Source: Ilex aquifolium
Taxonomy: Eukaryota; Streptophyta; Magnoliopsida; Aquifoliales; Aquifoliaceae
Assembly (NCBI GenBank): GCA_951799425.1
Contig: OX637396.1
Span: 42,585,901 to 42,649,900 of the forward strand
Reading direction: 5' to 3'
DNA length: 64,000 nt
In this document: positions 33,761 through 44,003 of the stretch, in pieces
Position numbering within the stretch: the first letter of the stretch is position 1
Layout: every line of letters begins with the position of its first letter
Notes under the pieces: generated by a model
What the model saw: only the letters and a program-made list of their open reading frames with translations
What the model was told of the DNA's origin: nothing
The model's database searches: none
Position numbers and translations under genes: made by a program

Positions 33761-36266
33761 CTACTTGTAAAATTCAATGACCCAAAAATTACAGGCAAAA
33801 CATTCCAAGCTTATGCCTTTAAATCCAGCCCCTGCTGCCAAGGCCAGAAACTCATGCTCTGTTCGCTCCTTTCCTCCTTGATTTTGAGTCATCATGACCA
33901 GATCAATTTGGCTAGTGTTTTTTACAGAGGCACTACTATCGGGTGTCACCGGTAGGATTGCCTCGACAACAATTACCTTTCCATTGTCTGGTAGAGCTTT
34001 GTAGCAGTTCTATAGCAACTTCAAGCAGTGATCGTCACTCCAATCATGAAGTATCCACTATCAAATGTTGTCAGCGAGTAAGGTGAATGCATATTAAGTT
34101 GAGAAAACTTCACACCCTGGATAGCATCTCAAGGCATACCAAAAAAATTAAATAAAATGGTTATAGTGATACAGGAGCAATGCTAGACACTTCTCTTTTT
34201 TAACGCTAGACACTCCCTTCATCCCCACATACATCTTGTTATTATGTTCACTTTCATATATCCAAGGAAAATGTTTATCAGCTTGCCATTTTCTTTTTAA
34301 AATACCTCTACCAAATTAACTTGCATAAGATCAAAGAAATTCAGTAATGAATAAAATTTAAAAATTTAATGCACACCACCCTATTGGTTTGAAATTACAC
34401 AAATTACCCTTAGAAATGGAAAATACAAATGTATAAGTGTGTGCGTGTGCATACATTTTCCCTCTTTCCCTCGTGCATATGTGTGCAAAGAGGCAGAGGG
34501 CGTCTCGCTTAGAGGAGCACTGACAAGGGTTAATTCTTGGGAGGGGGCGTGAAGGGAGGTGTTGCGTTTGTTTACAAGCGGGGATAATAATTTTTCAAAG
34601 CTCAAGAAATGAAATGCATTTTACTTAATCTCAAGGATAGCTTCTATAATTTACCCTATACTTCAGCATGACGAATATTTGTACATTAGTATTCGTAAAA
34701 GGCGTATACATAAAATATCCTTTGACATCATGTGTTCTAGCAAGATTTGAACTAACCTTCATAAATATGGCATCTCCTTTTGGAACGCTTTCAAACATAT
34801 CTCCCCCAACATGTTCCACTCCTGCATTAAGGGCTCAGTTTACATTTTAGAGTGTGGCCGAAAATTTGCAACATAACAGGATGTACACTTGAAAAGAACA
34901 ATCTTGGAACTCGCTTTGTTTTTCGTATCAGTTTGCTATCCAAATTCATTGATGACATTGTTGAAAATTTAGTCGTTCACTAAAGGGATTAGAAAAGACA
35001 ATCGCCATAAAATTTTCAAGATGTGATAACTATTTTCAAGGATTGAACTACATGTGAGTTTTAATGAAGTAAACCAAAGCCATCCTTTCAGGTAATCTTT
35101 ACCATAGCAATATAATCGACCTAGTTTATTTCTTTTTAATGAAAAATTTGAACAAAGCCATTAAAGGCTTGACAGTAGACAGAAATGCCTTATAATTTAT
35201 TATTCGAGTGATGACTTAATCTACAAACAGTGTGCTTTTGCATACAAATGCCACAAAGATTGAAAACGAGTTGCTTTCGTGAGATGAAATCATTAATCTA
35301 TCAGAAACAAGAGAATACGTAAAATGAAATCATACCAGGATAGGCAGGGGCATGTGGCAAGTCAAAATTAAAGCCCTTAATAGAGGGGTATTTAGATGTA
35401 ATCATGTTGAGGGTGACTCCCAGACCACCACCAACATCAAGTAATTGCTCAAGGTGCTCGAAGGCCCCGGTAGCAATCAAGGATTTTCTTGACGACTATA
35501 GTAGTGTGGTTGATCATTGCCTTATTGCAAACCTCATTGAACCTTGGGTCCTTGCCAGGGTAATCAAATGCATGCGTTCCATGGACCCTGTCAAATGGAA
35601 CGCCACCTTCAAGAACTGCATCTTTCAGTTCGTACCTGGGAGTGAGTGCAAGTAATTTGAATAACACCATTAATTGCTTATTTGGAATCTAATTTGCAGA
35701 CTCACTTAATATCATTGAATGAGATCCACAATCAATCTAAATATACAAATGCATTAGATACCCAAATTAAATTAAATACATGTAATGTATATCAGCGGCA
35801 AAAAGAAGAGAAATTCATCTGGGGAATGGATGAGAGAGAATTGACAAACCCACCAGCTGCCATGAAGACTTTGTCTTGAAGCAAGGCCATCAAGGGGGCG
35901 AATGATACTCCGTCTTGTTTACGAACAAAGTATTTGGCGACAGGAGCCAGTCCGTACAGCCTATGAGCACCGCCATCAACGACGGAGAAAGTGAGCAGAG
36001 AATGGGTGGCTAGGAGTCGAAGCATCCGATCCAGCATGAGCGGTGCGTCGGGATTCTTAGCTGCTGCAGGCATTCTGGAAGCGATCTCTGAAGCAGAGAG
36101 TTGGGCACCTGAGCCTGCTCCTGCAATGATCTCAGCACGTCGAGCTGGTTGGCTGCGTGCAACACCATGGGCAGCGCTAACGAGTTCGCCAGTTGCAACG
36201 CATACGAGCAGTTCTCTTCTTCGTTTTCCTTTGAACAGGCTATTTTTTAGCTGATGAAGTCTCCAT
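33761..36266 (-). pseudogene. Caffeic acid O-methyltransferase (COMT)-type pseudogene, 4 exons
   Basis: The homologue methylates phenolic hydroxyls of lignin or phenylpropanoid intermediates using S-adenosylmethionine. Exon remnants on the minus strand are about 35854-36266, 35336-35635, 34757-34821 and 33761-34057, the usual COMT layout. Matches include [51 protein letters not shown] (SAM motif I), [33 protein letters not shown] with the catalytic His, and NQGGKERTEHEF. Lesions: TAG at codon 9 and a frame change before KENEEENCSYA; one base missing near 36131-36136 between QLDVL and EIIAG; one extra base near 35461-35470 before [14 protein letters not shown] at 34010-34012 in LL-stop-NCYKAL. 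Splice sites are mostly intact, so decay is fairly recent. It cannot make a full enzyme. Confidence 0.87.
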
Positions 36267-36763
36267 CTTGTTAGCAGTGTCGACTTAATTTCAGTGTTCA
36301 GGCCCGGCCCTGCCCTGGGGGGAGCGAAATTGGAGATATTTATGCTACAAATAGACGAATGGTGGGTGACTGGTATTTGACGCACTTCAGCCACTGTGGT
36401 TGTCCAATTGAATGATATTTGAATTTATCTTGGCCCAAGAAAAAGCTGGCCACTAGTGATTTGTACCAAGAAATCCCCTCTGATTTGGGTGAGTTTCCAA
36501 ACCAATATAAAGAATCCCCAACCAAACATGGCCAATTTGATCAAACAAAACCAAACAGCACCAAATAGTCTGGCTTAATTGCCAAAGTAAAGAGGTTTTT
36601 GATAGTGGCACGACACATTATGTCCTCTAAACTTGGAAAAATTTGCATGGCACATCTCATAAACGGTTTTTAAAAATCGGCCGGTTTGAAGTCCATAAAA
36701 GAAAAAATGAAAATTTTGGCCATTTTGATTTTGCCCTAAATCGCAAAAGGCAGAGAACGAGTG
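36267..36763. other. Gap between the COMT pseudogene and the CHCHD2-like fragment
   Basis: No gene recognised. It includes the former COMT upstream region and an ACGGTTTTTAAAAATCGGCCGG block at about 36663-36685 resembling repeat ends seen again near 37980-38070 (ACCGGTCCGACCAGTTGACC). Confidence 0.45.
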
Positions 36764-37658
36764 ATGGGTCGCCGCCGAAGCTCCGGAGGAAGATCAATGA
36801 GGTCAACTTCTCGTCCTGCTACCCGCTCTCCACCACGTAAGCCTCCACAGCCAGTTGCTCCTGCCGCCTTTCGGTGAGATAAGAGAGAGAGAGACAGAGA
36901 CAAAGAACAATCCTCGCCTTCCGGTGAGATAGGGTGGTTGCAGCGTCACTACGGTGACCTGTGGTGCCTTATGGGGACTGCGAAGGCGGTGACTTCAAAG
37001 GCTCCAGTTTTCTATATCTAAGCAGTTTTTTCGTCTTCTGTCACAAGTAAACTCTATAATCCGAAGCTACCGATGTGTATCTCTACGTGGTCTTGCTTGC
37101 TTTCTTGATTCAGTAATCCAATCCATGTGTATTGCTTCAATGATGATGAAGTGCATGTGTAGCCATTGTCTTTTTTTTTTTTAAGCCATGGTTGGTGTTG
37201 AAATTGGTAAAGTTGGGTTTGGATTATGTTTATGTGGGCATTATTAGGTCTTTTTCTTTTGCGATTACAATGTTAGGGTTTGTGAAATTCACAAATTAGG
37301 CTTCCTATAACTGAAATTATGGTTTTTTATATGTTCTTTTTTTTTTGTCTTTCCTTTCTTGTTTTGTGTTCATGTTCTGTTTTTATATGTTTTTCTGATC
37401 CAAATCCCTCCAGTATACTTCTACAATTTCCTCAATGATCCTCCACCAGCGCCTGTACAAAGGGGATCTGCAAGTGGAGGGCTTAGTTCTGTAGTTGCTG
37501 AAGGCATGGCCTTTGGTGGTGGTGGGAATGGTATTGCCCACAGGGCTATGGATTTCGTGTTGGGTCCCAGGGCCATAGAACATGAGACAGTGGCCTCCCC
37601 TGCCCCTACTGCTAAGGCAACAATCATTAACGTTGAACTTAAAAAATTTGTAAAGTAA
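36764..37658 (+). pseudogene. Truncated CHCHD2/MIC17-like gene copy
   Basis: Complete relatives are small mitochondrial proteins with a low-complexity N-terminus, a hydrophobic middle and a twin CX9C (CHCH) domain. At 36764 a frame begins MGRRRSSGGRS and continues through SPPRKPPQPVAPAAF, like the Arg/Pro-rich N-terminus. A second block at about 37430-37625 reads DPPPAPVQRGSASGGLSSVV, then AEGMAFGGGGNGIAHRAMDF and VLGPRAIEHETV, the family's central region. A donor at 36837 (GTAAGC) and an acceptor at 37413 join in frame, but that would remove the PPQPVAP part. The CX9C domain is absent; the frame ends in unrelated sequence at 37658. I read it as a truncated copy, though a missed 3' exon is possible. 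Confidence 0.55.
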
Positions 37659-39749
37659 AAATTTAAAAATATTTTAGGTTATAAAGTGTCATTCAGCCTT
37701 GTTTACATTTATCTTTTGTTCTGATTTTATTTGATAAGTGTCCTAATACGACTTATTATGTGATTGCTACTTTATATGGGTAGTTTGTTAATTTTTAAGA
37801 AATCAATGTGACTGTGTTAGTAGTTTGGAGCTTTAAAGTTGAACTTTGATATTTGACACAAGTGTTTCTTTTACTTAACTTCGTTAATTTTATGGCAAAT
37901 TGTATGCATTTTAGACATATTTTATGTTTTCTAGCTAAATTATTATGTTTTATAATTATTATATATTTTTTTTTATTATATGACCGGTCCGACCAGTTGA
38001 CCCAATGGTTGAACCAGTGAACCATTGACTCGGTCCCCTTACCAGTTCGATGACCAGTCCGGTTATGATAACATTGCTCCTAGTACCTTACTTACAACTT
38101 TAAAAAATGATGACGTCATGGAATATTTTTTTTATTAATGACAATTTTACCCTCTACTAAAAACTTATAAAACCTATTGTGTGGGTAGAATTTTGCACTA
38201 TGAGTCACCATCTCATATGGACGGTGAGAAAATCTTGAGTAACCTGCAAGATAAAAGAACATCTATGTGAACTGATGAAGATGCAAGTGAGCAAAAGAAA
38301 TAGTAGTAACTTGATTGGAGGTAAGGTGGCCGAATCAAAGTGACTTCAGAAGGTGAGTGCCGATCAACATGGTCCTCCCAAGGTGGGTGCCGACCGGCAG
38401 TACTTGAGTTGGTGTCCCACAATTGTCCTCGTAGACTTAGGGTTTTTTGGGCCTTTATTACATAAAGGATTAGGGTTTTAAGTTTTGTCTCTCTCTTCTC
38501 CTCTTTACTTATTTCCCTTTGTGTTCCTTCACTTGGTTTATAGGGTAGAGATTGGCTGATAGAAGGAAAGGAGAAGCATTCATTATTGCTTGTACAGGGG
38601 ACTGACTTACTTTGCTCATGAGCTAGTTGAGCGATAAGAGTTGCTCGAGAGTCAAACCAAGTTTGATAGGGTCAGGCAGACATGCTTGAGAAATAACTTA
38701 ATGATTCCAGAGCGAAGAATGACTTCTCAAAGAAAAAGGTTACTAAGGTAGAGATTCAAGCTGGCGAGCTTCAAGAGGAATTAGCTAGGCTAAGAGGAGA
38801 ACGCTGAGATAGAAAAACAAATGAAGAATATTGTCTGCGATCATTACTCTGAGATCTTGGACAAAGTCAAGAAGAAATAAGCCAGAGATAAGAACAAGTC
38901 CTTCGGAGATGGTTGGGGAGGAACTTTCAAGGCAGTCAGATTGATAGGTCAGATCCAACATGGGAGGACGTTCCGTGGCTTGAGAGTGAGTTCTGATTCC
39001 TAAGATTATTGTTATCTTATGCTTAAATGTTAAAATTTGTTCGATTTAATGTTGCATAAAGTTGTGGTGATAACTCATGAGTGCATGTCATCTAATTTTT
39101 GTTAAATATCTCACAATTGTTATCCAAATGGATCACAAATAATATCAAATTGCTTAGATTCTATATGGGTTGAATTAGAGAGATTGCTTAAGATTATTTG
39201 ATTGTTGAAGTATGTTTGAAAATTAGTATTTGGGTTTATTTGAAAGTTGAAGAAGTTTGCTATGTGTGGTAAATCTACAGTAGAGAATTGTAAGAAACAA
39301 CGAAAGTAGGGTGAATAGGTTACCCTTAGGTCTTATTGCATTTCTCACCTAATGACCATTAACTACTATACAACAAGTTGGATGCAAGTGGGCATTTTGC
39401 GATTTTTTAAAGTTATATAATGTCTTCAAACGTAGACAATTTCTAATTCATTTATATTACCTCAATGCTAAATTAAATTTTATCTAGTGGTGAGAGGCTC
39501 ATTTAGATGCAACAAATCTCGCTTCTTGTTATTTAGAGACAACTTTAGACTCACTTTATCACTGAATCATGTTATTAAAATTTAATTTGGGAACAATGTA
39601 TGGTGTCTTAGTATTGAATAAAATTCATGATTAATTTAATAATTATAATACATCAATAAATTAAGTGTAAATAAAATTATTCTTGATCCATAGTGCGTAC
39701 TCGCAGCTCGCTGTATAAGTATACTATTTTTACCCAAATTTCGTCCAAA
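37659..39749. other. Repeat-derived intergenic DNA with a decayed coiled-coil frame
   Basis: At 37980-38075 ACCGGTCCGACCAGTTGACC-type sequence looks like a transposon end. From about 38640 to 39000, broken plus-strand frames read like a coiled-coil protein (EIQAGELQEELARLRGER; DPTWEDVPWLE) interrupted by stops; this resembles proteins carried by plant retroelements but I cannot name the family. A faint MITE-like stretch lies at about 39573-39690. No intact gene was seen. Confidence 0.4.
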
Positions 39750-40207
39750 ACAATCAGGTAGGAAGTCAGGTAAGAAATCGGGTGAACACATTTTTTTAGT
39801 TATTAATTTTTGGATTATTTTAATAATTTAATTAAGTAGCCTGCACCAATTAACTAACACAATAAGCTAATAAGATTAACGAAAATACAATAAATTCGAT
39901 AACATATATACAATTGCAATAAAACACAACAAGAAAGTCATAAATATCAATACATCATATATAAGAAAGCCATAAACATCAATAAAACATTAGGGTTTCT
40001 AGATTTTTTGATTTTAATTTTTAGGGATTATATATATATATATATATGCGGGTAGGGTAGGGTAGAAATACGAAAATTTTGTAGGTATTCTATATTTATA
40101 CTCAATTTTTTTACGAAATACCAAAAAAATATTCCGTTGGCCTACCCAATTATTTCGAATAGATAAGATGAAAATTTACGAGCAATCAAAAATTTGAACA
40201 CCCCTGT
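39750..40207. mobile_element. Decayed relative of the hAT element at 22083-22641
   Basis: AGGTAGGAAGTCAGGTAAG motifs at about 39757 and GCGGGTAGGGTAGGGTAG at 40049-40066 match the subterminal repeats of the other element. The right end AATTTGAACACCCCTG at 40191-40206 is its terminus. The left end and target duplication are lost. It ends about 215 bp upstream of the TCP motif of LHY. Confidence 0.6.
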
Positions 40208-40371
40208 TAGCCATGGTGATGTTCTCCTATACTGACTGATCATACAATGTGTGTTCCGGGTCCATGTTGAGTAACAATATGTGATTTGAATTGGAGGTTT
40301 TTGATTTGGAGAGGATTCGGATCCTGCTTTGCGTTGGGTTGGGTTGGGTTGGGCGACGTCTCCTTCAACAT

Positions 40372-40385
40372 CACACGACCGTGTG
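40372..40385. promoter_or_regulatory. Inverted repeat CACACG-AC-CGTGTG upstream of LHY
   Basis: A perfect 6-bp inverted repeat with a 2-bp spacer, 35 bp upstream of the TCP palindrome. CACACG/CGTGTG is close to bHLH or bZIP half-sites. No known function is claimed. A LUX-type GATTCG lies at 40314-40319. Confidence 0.35.
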
Positions 40386-40419
40386 TTCTGGAAGTACCAT
40401 AACACCACCACGTAAGGCT

Positions 40420-40430
40420 GTGGGTCCCAC
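40420..40430. promoter_or_regulatory. Class I TCP-binding site in the LHY promoter
   Basis: GTGGGTCCCAC contains GGTCCCAC at 40423-40430, the TCP-binding site through which CHE (TCP21) acts on the Arabidopsis CCA1 promoter, and reads as GGNCCCAC on both strands. It is about 1.2 kb before the LHY start codon but upstream of the intron-containing leader. The match is exact; binding is inferred. Confidence 0.6.
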
Positions 40431-40603
40431 AAGGTGTAGCTGGTGGTGCTTTTTACGGGGCACTCACCTCTGAGGATGTGGTGGAGATTTAATCTGAACA
40501 AGGGGAGCCAAATATACGGCAAACAACGCAAGCAGCTTTCTCTCTCCTCCCTCAAAAAAGTGCAAGGTGGGGATTTGCGAATCGGCCACTAATCCTACGC
40601 CAC

Positions 40604-40702
40604 ATGGCATCATCCTCTTTCTCTACACCCTCCATTGTCTCTCTCCTCGGTACCCTTCCTTCTTTTCCAGCCTCAAATAAACTCCCCTCATTTTCTAAAT
40701 AA
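40604..40702 (+). other. Candidate uORF 1 in the LHY leader, 32 codons
   Basis: ATG at 40604 opens a 32-codon Ser-rich frame (MASSSFSTPSIVSLLG...) ending in TAA at 40700-40702. It lies downstream of the TCP site in a CT-rich region that is probably transcribed. Whether it is in the mRNA depends on the unknown transcript start. Confidence 0.35.
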
Positions 40703-41011
40703 ATATCCACAACAAAATAGTAGTGGCTGAGATTTTTCCTCAGAGAACAGTCGCTTGTTTTTGGCCTTTGCCCAAACCCGGTTCTCCTCTCCTCTCCTCT
40801 GCTGTTCATCACTCTCTGGTTTCTATCTATCCATTTCCCATTGTCTTATTTGTCTGTCCAGTCTTTTTTCTACTTCACTTTCCCATCGAGTTTCTCAAAT
40901 TCCGATCCACCATTGCCTGAAACTTTGGGTTTCCTGGTGAGTGTCTGTCTGATGAACTTGCCTCATGCTTAATCGGATACCAAATCGGATCCCCAAGAGT
41001 TTAGCTGAACG

Positions 41012-41593
41012 ATGGATGTTTCGGAAGGTAATTTTTTTTCGATTTGTAGGGTTTTCTGTTCAGATTTCTGGTTATATATATGTGTAATCTTGCTGATGAA
41101 ACTGTTGACAGGTGGCTTTATGAGTCGCTTGTTAGTTTTACTGATTGATTTTTTTTTTTTGTCTCCTCTGTTTCTTCTTCTTCTTCTTCTTCTTCTTCTT
41201 CTTTTTTCACATTTTAAAGGTTTTGGCATCAACGGGCTCGTTTTGGTGAGGATTCTGAATAAGGAATTTCCCCTTCCCCCTTGTGTATCTCTGTCCGTTG
41301 GCGGTGGATTCTGACTATATATTACGGAAAAAAATTGAAAAAGGATTTGATTATACTATTTTTTTGTGATTTTAATCAAGTGCATGCGAATAATCCATTC
41401 GAATGCTTACAGTTTGGAATCAGAGACGAATCTCTATCGATTTTTGTTGTTACTTTTTTTCTTCTCTTCTTTTGCAGTACTAGTAGTATTACCTTATCAG
41501 GTTTTGTCGACCAACACGGCTAGTCTATTCGAAGATGAAAGAAGGGTGCTGCTGCATCCCTTACTCGTCCGTGAGGATTTGAAACGGCGCTAG
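41012..41593 (+). other. Candidate spliced uORF 2 in the LHY leader, 43 codons
   Basis: ATG at 41012 (MDVSE) runs into a good donor at 41028 (GTAATT). The next strong acceptor (TTTTGCAG, ending 41477) continues the frame as VLVVLPYQVLSTNTASLFED and then ERRVLLHPLL, to TAG at 41591-41593. That is 16 + 116 nt and ends 22 nt before the LHY ATG. The leader intron and frame continuity are visible; translation is not shown. Confidence 0.45.
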
Positions 41594-41615
41594 CCAGCCT
41601 CCACTGGTCCAGTAG

Positions 41616-43948
41616 ATGGACCTTTACTCCTCTGGAAACGAACTGGTCATTAAGGTCATCTTTAATATACGCGTAGATAGAATTTTCATATATAGCTTCT
41701 TATTTTTGGTCTTTCTCCACCATTTTTTAAAACCTTAACTCAGTCTCTTTGAGTCTGAGTGATGGTCGAATCGATTAGAACGAAGCAAATTCTCAGCTGT
41801 GATTAATTTCCTATATGGCAGACAAGGAAGCCATATACAATCACCAAGCAACGCGAGCGATGGACTGAAGAGGAGCATAATAGGTTTCTAGAAGCCTTGA
41901 AACTCTATGGCCGAGCTTGGCAGCGCATAGAAGGTTCCACTTCTTCTGCTTCACTTCTCATTCTTTTGTTGCTTAATAGTGTATTTTATTTTCATCTAGC
42001 TATCTATTTGTCTATTATTTTAATTTAGAGCTGTAAATTTATTTCAGATTACTGATTGGTCGAGGATTATTATTGTCCTTTACCCCCCAAAATCCATGTT
42101 TTTTGTTTTATCGGCTGAATGAATCTATTGCCCATCTCCTTTTTGGAGCAACCTCCAATATTCTATTTCTTATTAACATTATTCTCATAATTGGAGATCT
42201 GTTCCTGCTCTTCTTTTTTGTTGTCTTTGTGGTGCACAGAACATATAGGAACAAAGACTGCTGTGCAGATCCGGAGTCATGCTCAAAAATTCTTTACAAA
42301 GGTCAATCAGTACCTTCTCACTTCATGCTTGTTGGCAGATTTATTACTGTTACTAGTCTTATCTCCAGCTACACCGTCAACATCTTTGCCTTTATCTGCA
42401 TCTTTAAAAGTTTGAGTTGTGTTAGATCACTTGTACCTTTGTTTTATTTTCCATTGTAAGTACTCATGTTCCTTGTTTTGGTGTGTCCCAGTGTATTTAA
42501 ATAACATTCTAAGAACTGTTGTTGGTATTCACTGTTCACAGGGAGCAAACTTTTTTTTTTCCCATTTTCTTTGTTGCGTTCTGGCATGCATATAACTTCA
42601 AAGTTCAAACCTATCTATTTTATTCGAACTTGGGATGTATTATGCTAAAGACACTTCTACAGCTATCATGCGTGACCAATGATGATCCCAATTGAGAGCC
42701 AAGCAATAGTATAAAGATAGTACATCTTTATGCTTTTGAAATGTTATGTTGGGTTGACAAAAGAGAGGTTGGGAACTTGAAATGATAATAACAACCTTGT
42801 GCAAATAACATCTGGAGTTAGGTCTCTTGCCAAGTCCATCCATTCGAGAACAGCTTGAGCAAACTGTTTAGTGGCCTTTTTGGCCTAGAATATTTATCCT
42901 CTCGAAGATATGATATGTAATACATAGTAACCAGGAGTGCTCAACACGTAAATAGAATTCCTACCACATACAGCATTTTGATTCAGAAAGGTAAAACTAT
43001 TCGTGCATGTTTAACATTGAATGCATTTGAAGTGTTTATAGTCTATCTAAAAAGGAAATAATGTTCATCCTCCGTGTATTGTTGAGTGAGTCAAAATTCG
43101 GAAAATCATGCTAGAGCTGGGTTCGTAAAATTCATTTTCCACTTTTCTCCTTACTTTTATCTCCTTTGTCGCCAAAGTAGTGATGTAGAAGATTGCTTGT
43201 CAATGTCAACTTTATTAAGTACCGTCAGTTCATGGATACATTCTTCTATGGTTCTTGGAGAAGTATATTATTATTTTCAAGTAAAAAGAGAAGATATGAA
43301 AATCAGTAGGTAGGATGACTAACTGATGTAGAACAGTTGGCAGCAAATTAATTGGAGTAGGCTGACCGTGGTATTGTTCACCATGAGTTTCTTCAGTTTT
43401 GGGCCCAATTCCATTGTTTAGGCCCTAACAACTCCGTCTTTGCCGTTTTAGGAAAGTTTTTGGAAATTCATAATAAATAAATGGAAATTCTGCATTCAAT
43501 AACGTTAGTTTTGTTAAACTCTAGACGACACGTGCTTTTATGTTAACTAGTTCACACATGCATTGCATGTGAACTATCTTGAGTATAAAATATTTGTGTA
43601 TTGAAGTTTTGGAATACTTTCAAAAACAATTAATCAACTCTATATTCTATATCAGTAGAAACCAACTCCTATGAGTCTGTTTACACTTGAAGCACATGTA
43701 TTGTAACTATTTCATTATCTTTTCTTCATATTTGGGATAAGAGTAACTGTGAGCATTTCTTGTTAAACATATATTATTATAGTACAAAGGAATTAATAGA
43801 TGTACTCTACTTAAAGTTGTAATCTTAAGAGATGCTTGAACTCATCGTTAGTTAATTGAAGAATTAGTCAAATTTCAAACTCTATAAGCAACATATTCCT
43901 TTTGTTAAGTGGTTTTAGCAATATGTGTGCACACACACACACACACAC

Positions 43949-44003
<55 letters not shown>

